Assembly (NCBI GenBank): GCA_018398765.1
Contig: JAHBMJ010005572.1
Coordinates: 1 to 64,000 of the forward strand
Length of the DNA stretch: 64,000 nt
Reading direction: 5' to 3'
Source of the DNA: Chromera velia
Taxonomy: Eukaryota > Sar > Chromeraceae
The notes beneath the pieces are model-generated. The model ran no database searches, was not told the DNA's origin, and saw only the letters and a list, made by a program, of their open reading frames with translations. Shown here piece after piece: positions 1-13,101 of this stretch. Both the position numbers and the translations under genes were made by a program. Numbering within the stretch: the stretch's first letter is position 1; each line of letters begins with the position of its first letter.

Positions 1-398
1 TTCAATCTAACTTTACCAATTGAGGACGTATAAAGCCAATTACTTTAAAGTAATACTTTATGCTGTATCTACTTCTATTCTAGCCTACTTGATCCAGTGT
101 CGACTTCAAAAACGAATCTTTGCCAACTCTACAAAAAAATATACAATACTTTTGTCGCCCATGGTAGCATTCTCAACCTACCTATGCCTTTCCTTTCTGC
201 ACTTCTGACGGGAGTCTCTACTTCCCACACGCACTCCGAAAGGCCTCTTCCTTAGAGAAAAAGATCAAACAAATGGCTAAAAGCAAACCATTGTTCTGTT
301 CCCCCCTGCTCCCAGTTAAAGCAACACATGAAAAAAGGCTATGCTTCTCTGATCTAACCGTCAGGATTTGTTCGAAAAAATATGGAGACTATAGAATA
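1..398. other. AT-rich region without a recognisable gene
   Basis: The only open frame is a 62-codon stretch near the left edge with no splice partner and no recognisable motif. Nothing else with coding character is seen on either strand. Confidence 0.5.
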
Positions 399-630
399 AC
401 CTCCCTGAACCTAAGTGCTACTTGAAAAAATCTAATGAAGATGATCTCTACCTGCGGCATCGTTTTTCAAGAGACCATCTACGTCTGCGGCGTAGACGGT
501 CAAGACACCGTCCAGATATGCAGCTTTGGCTTTCAAGAGACCGTAAATGATCTGCGCCTGCGGCGCGGACTTTCAAGCTTATCCAAAAATACGGCTTAAA
601 CTTTTAAATGGTAGTTAGGTTCAGGGAGGT
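399..630. mobile_element. Short inverted-repeat (MITE-like) element with internal GCGGCG hairpins
   Basis: The ends are a 16-base inverted repeat: ACCTCCCTGAACCTAA at 399-414 and its reverse complement at 615-630. The interior holds degenerate repeats built around CTGCGGCG (for example GCGCCTGCGGCGC near 553-565), each followed by CTTTCAAG. The same internal unit makes up the 33-bp minisatellite at 47178-47453. The flanks share GAATA, which may be a remnant of a target-site duplication. There is no coding capacity, so this would be a non-autonomous element. The family is unknown to me. Confidence 0.5.
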
Positions 631-1397
631 CTACAGAATAATACAGCTTTCATTGAATGATTCGCTCAATTTAAAATCTTCTCTCTGTGCTGTCTAAGAA
701 GCAATCGAAAGACTCTTCTTTCCGTATATATTCATGCATGCACTGTCTTTAACTGTCTTCCCTGTCTCACCATGTATATAGACGGCGCTATGCCTGAACA
801 TGCATACCGGGACCACTTACAAAAAGATGGTACAAATCAATGCCCGGGGGATGTGCAAACGCGCGCGGCCGGGGCGCCTATATGCACCCCGGCATGCCCC
901 GGCATGCATGCACGCGGCCCGCCGGGCCGGGCCCAAATGGCGTGCCATCATGTGCCATCCGTGGAACTCTCTCACACGTACCACATGTGCATGTGCACGG
1001 CGTGCGCGGGCGCGCGCACAAATCCCCAAAATCCGGCCTTTCGAAGATCTGTCTCCCGGCTTGGGTGGTTGCCGGATGTTGCCGGTCAATGTTGGTCACT
1101 GAAACTCACGGCGTGCAGTGTTTGTCATGGATGTGCACCGGACAAGGATCCTCTTGCTGCTGCAAAAAGTTAGCAAGGCTCGCTGAGTGGCAAGGTGAGA
1201 GCAGAGACCGAAAAATGGAACAAGAAAAATCATTGAGAAAAAACAGGAAGGACCCGGCCGTCTCACTGATTCTCTGCTCTGTTTTCTGATCTTAAAACAC
1301 CTGAACAAACGAGAATCTCGAGGGGAAAATCTAGAATAGGGAATCACACTGCTTCCCTGCGAAAGAACGACAAGTCTTCCTCGAAACCTCTGCCAAG
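631..1397. other. Upstream region of the giant gene, with a GC-rich block
   Basis: Bases about 830-1030 are strongly GC-rich and packed with GCATGC, GTGCAC and CGCG-type palindromes, unlike the AT-rich DNA to the left. Open frames on both strands here are side effects of base composition. It lies directly upstream of the gene starting at 1523 and could hold its promoter, but no defined core element is visible. Confidence 0.35.
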
Positions 1398-1507
1398 GTG
1401 AGTTCACAGGCCACCGTCTCAAACAGACTGAGTAGAAGAGGAGCGACCTGAAGATTTTTTTTTTTCTCACGCCTCCCTCCATCCTGCCCTCCCTGAAACC
1501 AACGCAG
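1398..1507 (+). other. Probable 5' UTR intron
   Basis: CCAAG|GTGAGT at 1398 is a strong donor and AACGCAG ends at 1507. The presumed start codon follows 16 bases later at 1523. This is inferred from splice-site sequence only. Confidence 0.4.
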
Positions 1508-1522
1508 GTCAATACGAACACG

Positions 1523-4500
1523 ATGCAACCCGGGTTGCTTCCTGGAGGACCAGATCCGTCGGGAAGGGCCTCAAAGGACTCCCCGTCCAGCGGCGGCCTT
1601 TACACGATGCCCCCTGCAACAGCGGCTGGGCACGTTGAACACTTTTCAGGTTAGCAGCCCCCACCCCCTTTTCAGCTGCTCCCTGCTTTTGTGTCCGCTT
1701 CCTTCAACCACAGACAAAGAACGGTACAGAAAGAAACAAATTTCCCCTCAGATGTCGACCGTCTCCTTCCCTTTTCCACTCACTGCAGGTCGCCAACCAG
1801 GAGGCCTCCGCATTCCCCTCCCGCCCAAGAGAACTGTCTCCGCCCCCTCCTCCCACCACGAGTACATCGGCAGCCCCGCCGCCAGCCACCTGTGCTCCCC
1901 CCAGCCGTCTGCCTCTCAGTCGGCGTCGGCACCGGCTTCGGGAGGGGGCTCTTCTGGTCCCCCGTCTCTTTCAGTTCGAACAGGATCAGCAACCGCGTTT
2001 ATGAACTACCACCATGGACGTCACCACCAAGCACACCAACACGAATTTCACCCACACGCAGGCGATTCTTCCGTGAAGTCGTACGGCTTCCCTTTCCGCT
2101 CTCCTGCGGCAGCTGTAGGGAGATTGGGAGGGGGAGAAAGGGAGAGAAGGGTCGAGGGACTGGGGAGGGAAGATGAGAGTCCTGCTGTCTGCCCACCGAG
2201 TCCCCTTCCTTTCCGCGCCTCTTTGAGAAGGAGTATGCGTAACAGCCGTTTGCCTCCCGGTATCCCTTCCCCTTTACCAGAGAAGGAAGGATGGACGCGC
2301 ATGTCGAGAGAATGGAATGGACGGGTAGCACAACCGTTTCTGGGTGGAGACGGTTTCGGGGGTGGAGAAGGGCTGCTCGGTATATCTGAATTCGATCCAA
2401 CAGATCCTCTCTCGCACTCTCCCGGCATGCGAGGTCGCCCCCTCTCCTTCCGTCCGTGTACGTGCACGCACGAGAAGGGCTGTCTGTATGAGGTCGACGC
2501 TGATCTATGCGTGTGTGAGAAAGCGTGTGGTGGCACTGGGCAGGGGTGCTCTTCGCATCCGCCCTATGCACTCGAATCGATTCTTCGAGAGAGGGAAAGA
2601 GAGACTGACAGGGAGGAGACGGCTCTCGGTGCTGCTTCCTTCTTTTCTCCTGGTCGAGGTTGTTCCCCTTCCTCTTCTTCATTCCCGAAAACAGATCTCT
2701 CTCTTCCTCACATTTCCCCACGCACAGATCCAAAGCAGCAAGATGCAGAGATAAACAGAGAAAGTGAAGAAGAAGACCTCCATAGCATGTCAAGGCCTGT
2801 CAGCCCTGCCGACGTCGTAGGGAAGGGCTTTGACCCGTTCGGGGGGGGTTCTTTCAGAGGAAAAGAAAAGAAAAACACAGACGACCTCAAGTCTCGATCT
2901 GTCCAGGATGGGGGTGCTGGTGTGGAGAATATGAGAGGGAAAGGGAAGAGCCTTGCTCGCCGCCATAGTCGATTGATGGCCTCACACAATCACTTCCGAA
3001 GTGCTGCCTCGCGTGCCGTTTCTCTCTCCCTCTCTGCCCCTGCCCCTGTCTCGCGCGAACTCCCTCCAAGTGACGAAAATGAAGACGAGGGGGTCGATGA
3101 ACAGGACGAGGAAGTGCAGAAAAGCATAAATGTGGGAAGAGTGAAGGGAATGGAGGAGGTCAAGGAAGGAGAGGGAGAGAGCACAGTGAGGCAGAATGAG
3201 GACGAAGAAATGCCGTCTGTTCGTGTCTCTCTTGCCTCTGCCAGATCTTCTTTCCACCCTCCGTATCCCCCTTCTTGTCTGTCTCCTGCAACTGAGAAGC
3301 CGCCAGATTCGATCAGAAGATCAGAAAGGCAGACAGAAAACAGAGGCCCCGACACAGAGGAAGAAGAGGGGAAACAGGAGGAGCTCGAGGGAGAGCAGGA
3401 GGAGGGCGAAATAGTGGAGGCGGAAGAGGGTGTGTGGATACACAGGACCGATGAGGAAGCAGAGAACCAAGACAAAGCGAAAGAAAAGGAAGAAGACGAA
3501 GAGAAAGAGCAAGAAGGTTTCTTCGTGGAGGAAATCGTGTCCCACACCTCTGAGGAAGTGGCCGTGCCCTCGATCGGAAAATATCGAATCGATTTCTTCG
3601 AATGCAAATGGAGAGGATTCAAAGGTGCGTGCGTGGTCAGAAGGATTTTGGAACGACAGTGAGTGTGGAAATGAAGCTAAGGATTGCGATCGAACAAATG
3701 TGTGAGAGAGTTTGCTTTTGGGTGGGCCCACAGGAAAAGAAAGAAGAGTCAGAAAAGTGCTGTGCTTTCGCGGCCCGGGCGACTGACTGCCACCCTCATG
3801 CATTAATTCACTTGCCGTCTCGTTTACTCTTTTCAGTACAGAATAGTGAAATGAAGGAAGCATCATAGTCGACGAAGTGATTTGTTCCTTCTCAGTAGAG
3901 AAGGGTTTGATCGGTCGTTTTGGGTGATCGAAAAGCGCTTTGTGACACTCGATCCTCTGTTCTGGCTGGCTCTTTGATTATCTAGCGGTGGCTCTGAGGG
4001 TGATGTGCAGGCCGTCGGTGCATGGTGATTTGTTGCTTTCGTGTACGGTTCACGGACGCCTATTTGCACATCTGCGTGAAGCTGTGAGTGAGTTAGATAA
4101 GGAACGAAAGAACGAGCGAATGAATGAATGAATGAATAAATGAGTGCAGATTACCGCAGCTTCCTTCCTCTGCCGGAAATCCGGAAGTGTGCTGGCGGAG
4201 TGAGTGCCCTGAAGGCGTACGCCGAGACGATGAGAAGGTTCAGTGAGGGGTTGCGGCTCTACAAGGAGCGCGAGAAGAGGGAAGCCCGTCGAGGAGTTTT
4301 CCTCAGGGACTTCGTGGCAGAGAGCGAAGAAGGGGGGGGCATGGGGAGAGGAGGAGAGGCACAGATGGTTGTGGACATGGTGGAGGATGATGATGAAGGG
4401 GAGGGGGGAGAGGGGGAGTCCGACTTCGGAGAGGGGGGGGAGATGGAAGGCTGCCGAAGAGGAAGAGGACTCCGGGCTCTTCAGGAGCATGTCGTGAGTC

Positions 4501-5939
4501 CAGGTGTAGATGGATGGTCGAATCTGTTTCCTCTCTGATTCTTCTTTTTTTGTGTCCCCCCCGTATTTTCTCCGGTAGATCTCTTTCCCAGAGTTTCTTT
4601 TCATTTCTTTTATAACTCCGTCTATGTGACCTCTGGGTTGATCTGGCTCCTTTGCCGGTCTTCTGGTTTTCTTTCGTCGGAAGAGCAAAAGCAAATCGAC
4701 AAGACACGTTCGGTACTTTCTTTCTTTCTTTCTTTCTTTCTTTCTCTCCTTTTCTTCGTGTCTGTATCTCTGCAGGCTCCTCGCATGCCTCCTCCGACTC
4801 CGGAAGTTCCCCCTCCCAAAAAGTACGCTCCCGTCTCCCTCTACACTGGCAGCAAGACCCTTCTGCTGCTTCAGGAGCTCTCAGAAGACTCCTCGGAAGC
4901 GGCGTCTCCAGACCTCAAGGGGGAGGCTCTCTGTCGTGTGCACGGGCACAGGTGGCAGAAGGAGGGGGGGGGAGACCAGGCAGGGGAGAGGGAAGTCAAA
5001 GGGGACGGGGACAGACAAAGTGATGGTGAAGACGAAGGGACTGCAGAAAAGAAGGAAGAGACTCGCACTCTCCTTCTCAGAGCAGTCTGGAGCACACCCT
5101 CCAACCTGGATGCCGAGCTGCCCTCTGAGACAGGAGAGACGGGGGAAAGCATCATGTCCCGAGCCCTGCAGATACACCTACAGAGTCAGAAGCAGAAGCA
5201 AGCCGAAAAGACAAGGGGAGGAGAGGGAGCAGAAGGAAGCTCACAATCTCCCCCCTCGTGTCTTTGGGGAGACGGGCCTGAGGGCACAGTGAGGGCTCTC
5301 AGGGAATATGCGGACAGACATGGACTCATGTGGTCGATGCCGGTCAGTCAGTGAAGTTCACTTTCTGCCCGCTCTCTTGCCTCATATCTCTTTCTTTCAG
5401 TATAAGAAATCTCTCTGCCTTCTTCCACGACAACTGCTTTGATTCGCTTGGTCACTTGCGCTCCGCTTCTGTTGGTAAAATTGTTCGACTCTCTCGTATA
5501 CTTGGAGGGCACTTTCTTCCATGCACTTGTTTGTTTGGTTGGTTGCAGGAGTGCGAGGAGATCGAGGACTTGCAGAAGGGTACAGACGGGCTGTTCCTGT
5601 ACCTCTGCCGGTACTCGAAGGCCTCGCTGTGTGGGAAGCAGAAGGGGCAATCGAAAGGGAGCAAGGAGACTGAAGGCGCAAGCAGCTCTCGTGTGTGGGT
5701 GAGAGTCGACGAGCTGGGAGACGGGAAGAACGCCCAGAAGGCACTTGCTCTGCACACAAAACTGAAGATTCCTCCTCCACTTCAGGTGGGTCTCTGTTTG
5801 TGTTGATCATTCCCATTTTCGGGTGTGCTTGCAGAGTTCTGTCAAAGGTTTGTATCATGATTGTCGATCCTTCTCTTGATTCTTTCTCAAGCGTGATCCT
5901 GATTTCTCCCTCCCAGCCCTGCCGTTTCGGTCTTGGGGA

Positions 5940-5976
<37 letters not shown>

Positions 5977-8900
5977 AAAAAGAAGAGAACGAGTTAAAAA
6001 GAGATGAAGAAAGTCAGGAGATCACATTTCCTCCCTTTCCCTTTCCTCTCGATCCGCCCGCCCGCAGGTCACGCAGATCATCGACACCCACCAGCGTCTG
6101 GGGAGACGTGTGGATCACGTCAAGTACGTCGTCGTCCTTCCAGAGGACCCCAGAAGGCGCCAGTGGAGAAAGAGAGTCACAAAAAGAGACAGAATGACAC
6201 TCCGCGTCTCTGGGGAGACCACCCGATTCGTTGAGATGGACTCGATTCCGCATCTGCACAGGGAAATCCAATCCTTCCACGACCTCAACCCACTCTTCCC
6301 TCGTCCGAGAGAAATCAAGGATATGGTGAGTTCTTTCGTCTATCTCTGTTTGGGCTGTCTCCGTCGGTCTGGCCTCGCCGCCTCTCTGGCTGTGTGGGTC
6401 TTTGTTCTCCCTCGTCCTTCCTCCCTTTGGCTGGGTGTTTCGGTGAGCTGTTGAAGATACGTCCCCCCATTTCGCGTCCTCTGCAACCCATTTGCATGTG
6501 CCTCCAGCTCCCGCTCGCTTGTCTTCTGTGCTGTACGTGTTCCGTTGTTACTTTCTGTCTGCAAAGCCTTCGGAACGAACTCTGACAGGCTCTGAGAGAA
6601 ACGTTCTGCTCCCTGCTCTGCTGCTTGTATCTCTTCATGATCTGCCCCCCCCTTCGTGTGTATGTGTGTGTGTGTGTTTTGCTCAGAGGGTTTTGAAGGC
6701 CCTCGCAGTCCGAAGGCGACCGGCTGTAGCGCCTTCAGGGTCGACCAAAGGAGGGGGCGAGGGGGAAAAGGAAGAGGAGCGGTCGAAAGGGAAAGCGAAG
6801 GGGGCTGCTGGGAATGCTGCTATCTCTCCCCTGGTCCTCTCTGACCGAGGCGGAAGGGGTGAGGAGGAGACTGGAGATGATGATGAAGACGACATCCGGT
6901 CTGTTGATTCCGCGGACTTCTGCAGTCTCTGCGAAGGAGAAGGAGGTCAGGAAGGAAGAGGGGAAGAACAGAAGAAGGTGGAAGGAGACGAAGTGGGAAA
7001 AAAGTCTGATTGTCTCGAGAGAGAGCAGGAGGATTCGAGAGAGGGAGTTCTCGAGGTGCTGGTTCGGTGGGAATCGGGTCTTCCCCGTGGACATCTCTCG
7101 TGGGAGGCTGTGGAGAGCCTGAAGGGCTTGTGTGCACGGGAGGAGTTGGTAGATTTCTTCTTCGTCAGACAGGGACGGACTGTTCTCCCGCCAGAAGTGA
7201 TGGTCAGTTGTTTTTCTCTTCCTTTCGTCCCTATTCTTTCTTTTTGTTAGCACTTTGCGATTATTCCTGCATCATCTCCATGTGTCCCTCTGCGAACTCG
7301 AACATCTTTTCCGTATCTGCCCGAGGCTTTCGTTGTTTGCCTATATGGACGCGCAGAGTCTTTCTGTTCGTTTTTTGCAGACAGACAAGAGCAGCGTGAT
7401 TGATTCGTCAGGGACCTCTGTGATCACTTTGCTTTGTGGTGTGAGCAATGAGGTCCAGCGTTCTTCCACAGACCTTTGATTTTTCCTCCTGTCCTGCTCT
7501 CTGCCCTCCCTGTCCGTCCTCTCCTGCTGCTGCAGAATTTCCCCTTCGACGAGGACACCTTCGACCCTCGGACTGAAGACGCCATCAGACAGAGAGAGGC
7601 AGAGAGGGAGGGGGGGGGAGGTGCAAAGCCTCCGCAAAAGGGGAAAGCGAAAGAGAACAAAGACCGTCGTGCATCCGTAGTGGTGGTGGAAGAGCACATA
7701 AAAGACGAGGACTCCACTCCGCTCGTCCCCCCGGTCCAGCCTGCAGTGCCGAAAGGGAGACGGGAGAAGGCAGCCAGGGGGAAGGGAAAAGGGAACAGCA
7801 CCACTCTGCCAGACGAAACAGCAGCAGCAGGAGGAGGAGGAGCTGCCGATCGGAACGTGTTCCGTCACCTTCTGCCTGAGTGTCCTCCTGTTTTTCGTGC
7901 CGCAAAGATGAAAATCTGTAGGGACAGGGAGGAAGAGGAAGAAGCATGGAGAGGTGAGGTTCAGGGAGAAGAGGCAGATGATGTTTCCTCTCAGGGTGAT
8001 GCAGACAGGGAGGAAGAAGGAGATGAGGATGGGTTCTCAGACACAGACGGTCCCTTTGTCCCTTTCCGCCATGCCTTCGACGATGGCGACAACAGTGATG
8101 ACGAGGCAGAAGTGATCGATCGGAGGGTCAGTGACAAGAGAGGAGATGTTGAGTATCGAATCCGCCCGTCTCCGTCTTCGGGTAGCTTCCACGAACCGCA
8201 GTGGGACTATCTGGAAACCCTCGTCTCTGTTCCTGGGTTTCTCAAGGCGGCACGCGGCTTTCACCGGAGAGAAGGGATACCCATTCCACCCCTCGTCAGT
8301 CCGTTTCCGTTCTATTTGTCTGTAGTGTTTGGTTTGAATCCATTAGACCGTTCGTCTGACTGATTGCTTTGTTCTTCTTTGCCGTCCTTCTACAGCCTCA
8401 GGAAGAGAGAGATGGGTGGTTTCTTTGCCTTATCAGCTCTCTTCCTCCCCCTCCTCTAAAATGGTGTCTCGCGTCATCCGTTCCTCTTCCTCTCCTTGAC
8501 ACCCTATAGTAGAAGCCATGGGGTCATTCTGCCCCTCTCTCCGTCTCTCTCTTTCTGGTCTGCTGTTGCGTGCAGAGAGTGGAGAAGATAGAGTTTGTCG
8601 AGGGCGAGAGCAGGTACACAGCCTGGAAGAAGGTGGAGGTGCGGTGGAACCTGGACTCCCTCGACCAGAAGGCAGCGGACTTTGTGCACTCGGAGAACGG
8701 GGAAATGTGCAGAGCGAACGTCCTCATCAGCACGAACCCTGAGGCATCCTCTCTCATCCGGCGGTGCATTCGGCAGGCGGGTCGGGGAATCGACTGCCCG
8801 ACCTGGAATCACGTCAGTCCCTTTTTCTGTCTCTCTCTTGTTTGCTCTGGTGGGGTGTCTGTGTGGTCGACCAATGAACATTCATCTTTGAGGAGTTGCC

Positions 8901-11900
8901 AGAAAGTTCCTCTCCTTTTTTCCCTTTCTAATTCCTATCGTTGGTCACTTTGTTTCATCTGCGCCTGGTGGAGAAAGCGAAGGGAGGGTTGACTGATGAC
9001 CCAAAGGAGAAGAGATGCGAGACGGCAGTTGGAGAAGTGTGCCGTGAGGCTCTCCCTGTTTTTCTCTTTCTGAGTAGATTAGAGACGGATGAAGAGAAGG
9101 GGGTTTTCGGAAGGTAGAAGGTTCTTTCTGTTGTTTTTCTATTCCCCTTTTTGCTTCTCGTCTCCTGATCTGTGACCTGACTAGTCAACTATCTCCGTTT
9201 CTTGTTCCCCTCCCCCCCCCCTCTCCTCGTACAGACGCCCCTTCGCATTCTCGATGTGAGGGAAGCGACCTGTTTCGCCTTCGAGGGCTATGAGAAGGTA
9301 GGCGGAGATGCGGCTTGCTGGCGTGAAAGAGAATACTTGACCGAGTGGCATGTCCCGGCTGTGCGAAGCAAAGGGGGGAAGAAGGCTGCAGCAGGAGGGA
9401 GGGGAGGATGCCAGAGGGACGTCAGAGGAGAAGGGGGGGGGGCGTTCACATACGAGTCGTGGGAGTCTCTGTTTGAGATCTTGAAGCTCTCTGACGAGGT
9501 GACACGCATCCATGAAGAGAGAGATCTTGAGGATCCTGCACAGGTCTGTCTGTCGGTTGGTGAATTTCTTTCTCTTTTTATTTCGTTGCTTCTTCGTTTG
9601 TTTGTATTGGTGTTGCACGATGTACCTTCCCTCGTTTTGCAACGCCACATATTTGTCTTCCTCTTTGCTTGGTGGTCGCTTGTGATTTTTGTTCGGTCTT
9701 CTGTCTGACTTTACCTTCGGACGATTGCGAGTGCCCCAGTTCCTTTCAAGGCTGTGTCGTTCGTCGTTTGCGTACATCGAGAAGCTTCTGCCTGTGTTCC
9801 GATCTCTGTGTTCCTCCCTCTTCTTTCTGTGTGTGTCCATGCACTCTTCCTGCAGGCACTCAAAGAAGCTGCACAGGCCCGGGTGAAGTACCTTCAGGAC
9901 ATTTACGACGAGTGAGTTAGTGACGATTTGCTTGCTGCAGGGGAAGGAGGGGTATGCAGGAGGGCATGCGAGGAATAAACGAAAATTGAGGGGCGGACTT
10001 TTCTTTCCTCTGAATTTGCATCTTCTTTCCTTTCCTTTCCTTTCCGGTGTGAGGATGAGCTTCGGCATTTCCTTTCCTTTTTGTGCTTTTGCCATGTGTC
10101 TCGCTTTCCTCTCCTGGCCTGTAGTTGGCTCCTCCGGTCTCCTGTGTTCCTTCCTCCTTCTTTCATTGCCCTTTCCCCCCCCGTGTGCGTGCGTGCAGGG
10201 AGCAGCAGAGAGGAGAGGAAACAAGTGCCCGTGCGAGGTCCTACAGAAAGGGCACTCTGGGTCCGTTCTCCCACAAGTACGAGGAGATGCTGCGGGGGGT
10301 CCTCCTTGACGAATCCACAGAAATGCAGGAAGAGAAAGAGGAGGAGGGGGGGGGAGAGGATCATCTCCTTGCAGAGGACGATGAGGAAGAGGAGGTTTTG
10401 CATGTGCCGGGGAGGGGATTGGGGGGAAGTTCAAGTCGTGTGGCGGCAGGGGTGAATGACGTTGTCATGATGCAGGAGGGAAGAGGAAGAGGAGGGGGGG
10501 GATCGATGTTCCATCTCTTCGGGGCCCTCCTTCAGGGAGGGGGGGGAGAGAGGGGACGGCCTCCTCAGGCTGAGGATGTACAGAGAGAGACCGAAGAGTC
10601 AGAGGGCTTCATTCAGAGACAGGCCAAGAGGGGTAGGGAGGCTGGGAGAGGGAGAGGGCGAGGAGGAGGACCTGTGCCGGTGTCTGTGAAGGAGAACGTG
10701 GGGGAAGAGGAGACAGCAGGGTTTGGGTCGGTGCCTCTCCCAGAAGCTGCGTCTGTCTCTGTCTCAGCTGGGAGACAGAAAGAGACGGCAATGGCCTCTG
10801 GGAGAAACTGCGACCTTCCGTATCCCTTCTACCTCCCTTCTTATTCCTCTACGATAGCAAGTGAGACAGAAAGGATGAAGTTGCTGAATGAGGAAGAGGG
10901 GGGAACTGCGAGAACGAAATTTGGGGGGAGCATGCATGAGGGGGACGGGGGGGATGTGTATGAGTTGTACACTGCAGTCTTGGACAAGCGTGACAACTGG
11001 CTTGTGTGTCGGGTGGGTGTAAAGAAGAGATTCGGAAAGGAGTCAAAATTGACCTTCTCTTCGCTCAAGGGTGTCGTGTGTCTGGCAGACAGACATGAGG
11101 TTCCTGATGATGCCAGGAAAACTTTTGCGGAAGAAGTGCCCCGCAAAGAAACACACAAGGTCAGCAGCGCAACGGTTTTCCACACACCCACACAGGCACA
11201 CAGAGGGAGAATGTTGTGATTTGCTTTGTGCAAGGCGAAGGGCTCCTTTGTGTTTTTCGCACTCATATAGAAAAAAGCATGAAATGGGACAGACGCACAA
11301 AGGGAAGAGAGCTCCTTTGGGGCTACTTCAGATCCGAAAAGACAAAATTCATTCTTTTTTCGCAAAAGGAAAGACGACTTTCTTTTGATCCCCCCTCTGC
11401 GTCACGCATGCGAAGTCGCATCTTTTTTCCTTCGGCTCCTGTCGAATTTCTCACGGCCGGCTTTGTCTTCCTGTGCTCCTTGCTGCTCGTCTTCCCGTGT
11501 CTTGTCGAATGATTGGTGCACATGACCCCTCCACGCCCCCTTAATTCCTGCATGTATCTTTCTCCATCTTCGTTCCACAATGAATGCAGCTCATCAAGCG
11601 GGTCTCTGGGAGACAGTTCAAGTACCGGTCTGACAAGACGACGGGAAGGGGGCCTGGAAGTGTCCCCAGTGGTGTCTGTTTCTACAGGGTGGAGTTTGGG
11701 GGGAACCATGGGTGCTCTGTTGTGTGGATGCAGGTGACGGTCAGTGAGTCTCTTTGGCTGTGCCTCAGTCGAGCGAGAAAGAAAGAAAGAAAGAATCCTG
11801 TTCTTTCCTTTCCTTTCTTCTCCGTCTACTTCGTGCACTCGCGCTCATTTTCTGTACCCTCAGCCGGTTCCCTTCTTTTCGTGAGCTTTTTGACCAGCGC

Positions 11901-13068
11901 CGTTTTTCTTTCTGACTTCCCTTTTTTCTGTTGAAATCACCCCGGCAGCGATACATCTCACCCGTGTTCTTTCCTCTCGTGCTGTACCCCTCTGTTCCTT
12001 CCTTTCTTTCCTCTGACGTCTCCTCTCCTTCTCCCTCCCTCCCTCCTGCAGGAGGTGTTGAAGGACGCCGCGATCCTCGCCAAAGTGGAGGAGTTCCACA
12101 ACAGAGAGAACCTCCCTCCGTACCCAGACGTCAGTCTGCCTGCCTGCCTGCCTGCCTGCCTGTGAGGCTGGCGTTGGGGCAGGCACAGAGAGAAGTCCTT
12201 GCAACGGCAGTCAGACTTCATGAATGCTTCGGATCCGTGGATGCACGTGAATGAAGCAATCAATTGTCTTTCAGTGTCTCTCATGGCGCAATCAGGAGAC
12301 TCTTGGCTCCTCCGAAGCTTTACAGTCGTTCTTCCTTCCTTCCTTTCAGGCTGATTCCCCCCCTTTTGCTCCTCTTCCGGATCTGTTCGACTCTTCTTTC
12401 CGTTCTCTGTCAGAGTCAGAATGTACACAAAGAGACAGCTTCCCCTTTCTTCTTTCTCACCGCCTCTGCATCTGTCTGTGCGCATTTGAGTTCACTGAAT
12501 ACATGCAGGAGATCGAGGAGGTCGTCAGCTCTGCAGAGACCCCTTCAGACCGTCTCTCGATGATCACAGAGGGGGGGGGAGGGGAGCAGGGACAGGAAGG
12601 GCTGATGGAAGGGAGAGGGAGGAAGAAGGCTCCGGGAGGGATGGGAGCCAAGAAGGCTCGTTTCTTTCTGGTCCGGTTTGCGCATGCTCACAACCTGGTC
12701 GACAGGGAGGAGGAGTGGATGTCGATCCGCGATGTATGTTCGTTTGGCATTTGTTCTGCATGTCTTTCAATTGAAGGTGGAAAAAAGAAGCATGCGCTCA
12801 TCGTCTGTCTGTCTGTCTGTCTGTCTGTCTTGACTGTCATCTTTCGGGCCCCCTGCACACCTTGTCTGAGTTGTCGTGATGTGCTCTAGTCTTTGTTGCT
12901 CTCTTTCTTTTTGTCTGTTGTGTTCATGAAGAAAAGGAGGGAAAGAAACCGTAAAGTCTGTCTCTGTTTGCTTCTGCTTGGTCGGTCTGGCAGTCTGTGT
13001 TTCTATGTTTTTTCCCCCCGTGCCTTCTCGCTTTTGGCGTTTTCCCTCCTTTTTCTCACCATTTCTTG

Positions 13069-13101
<33 letters not shown>

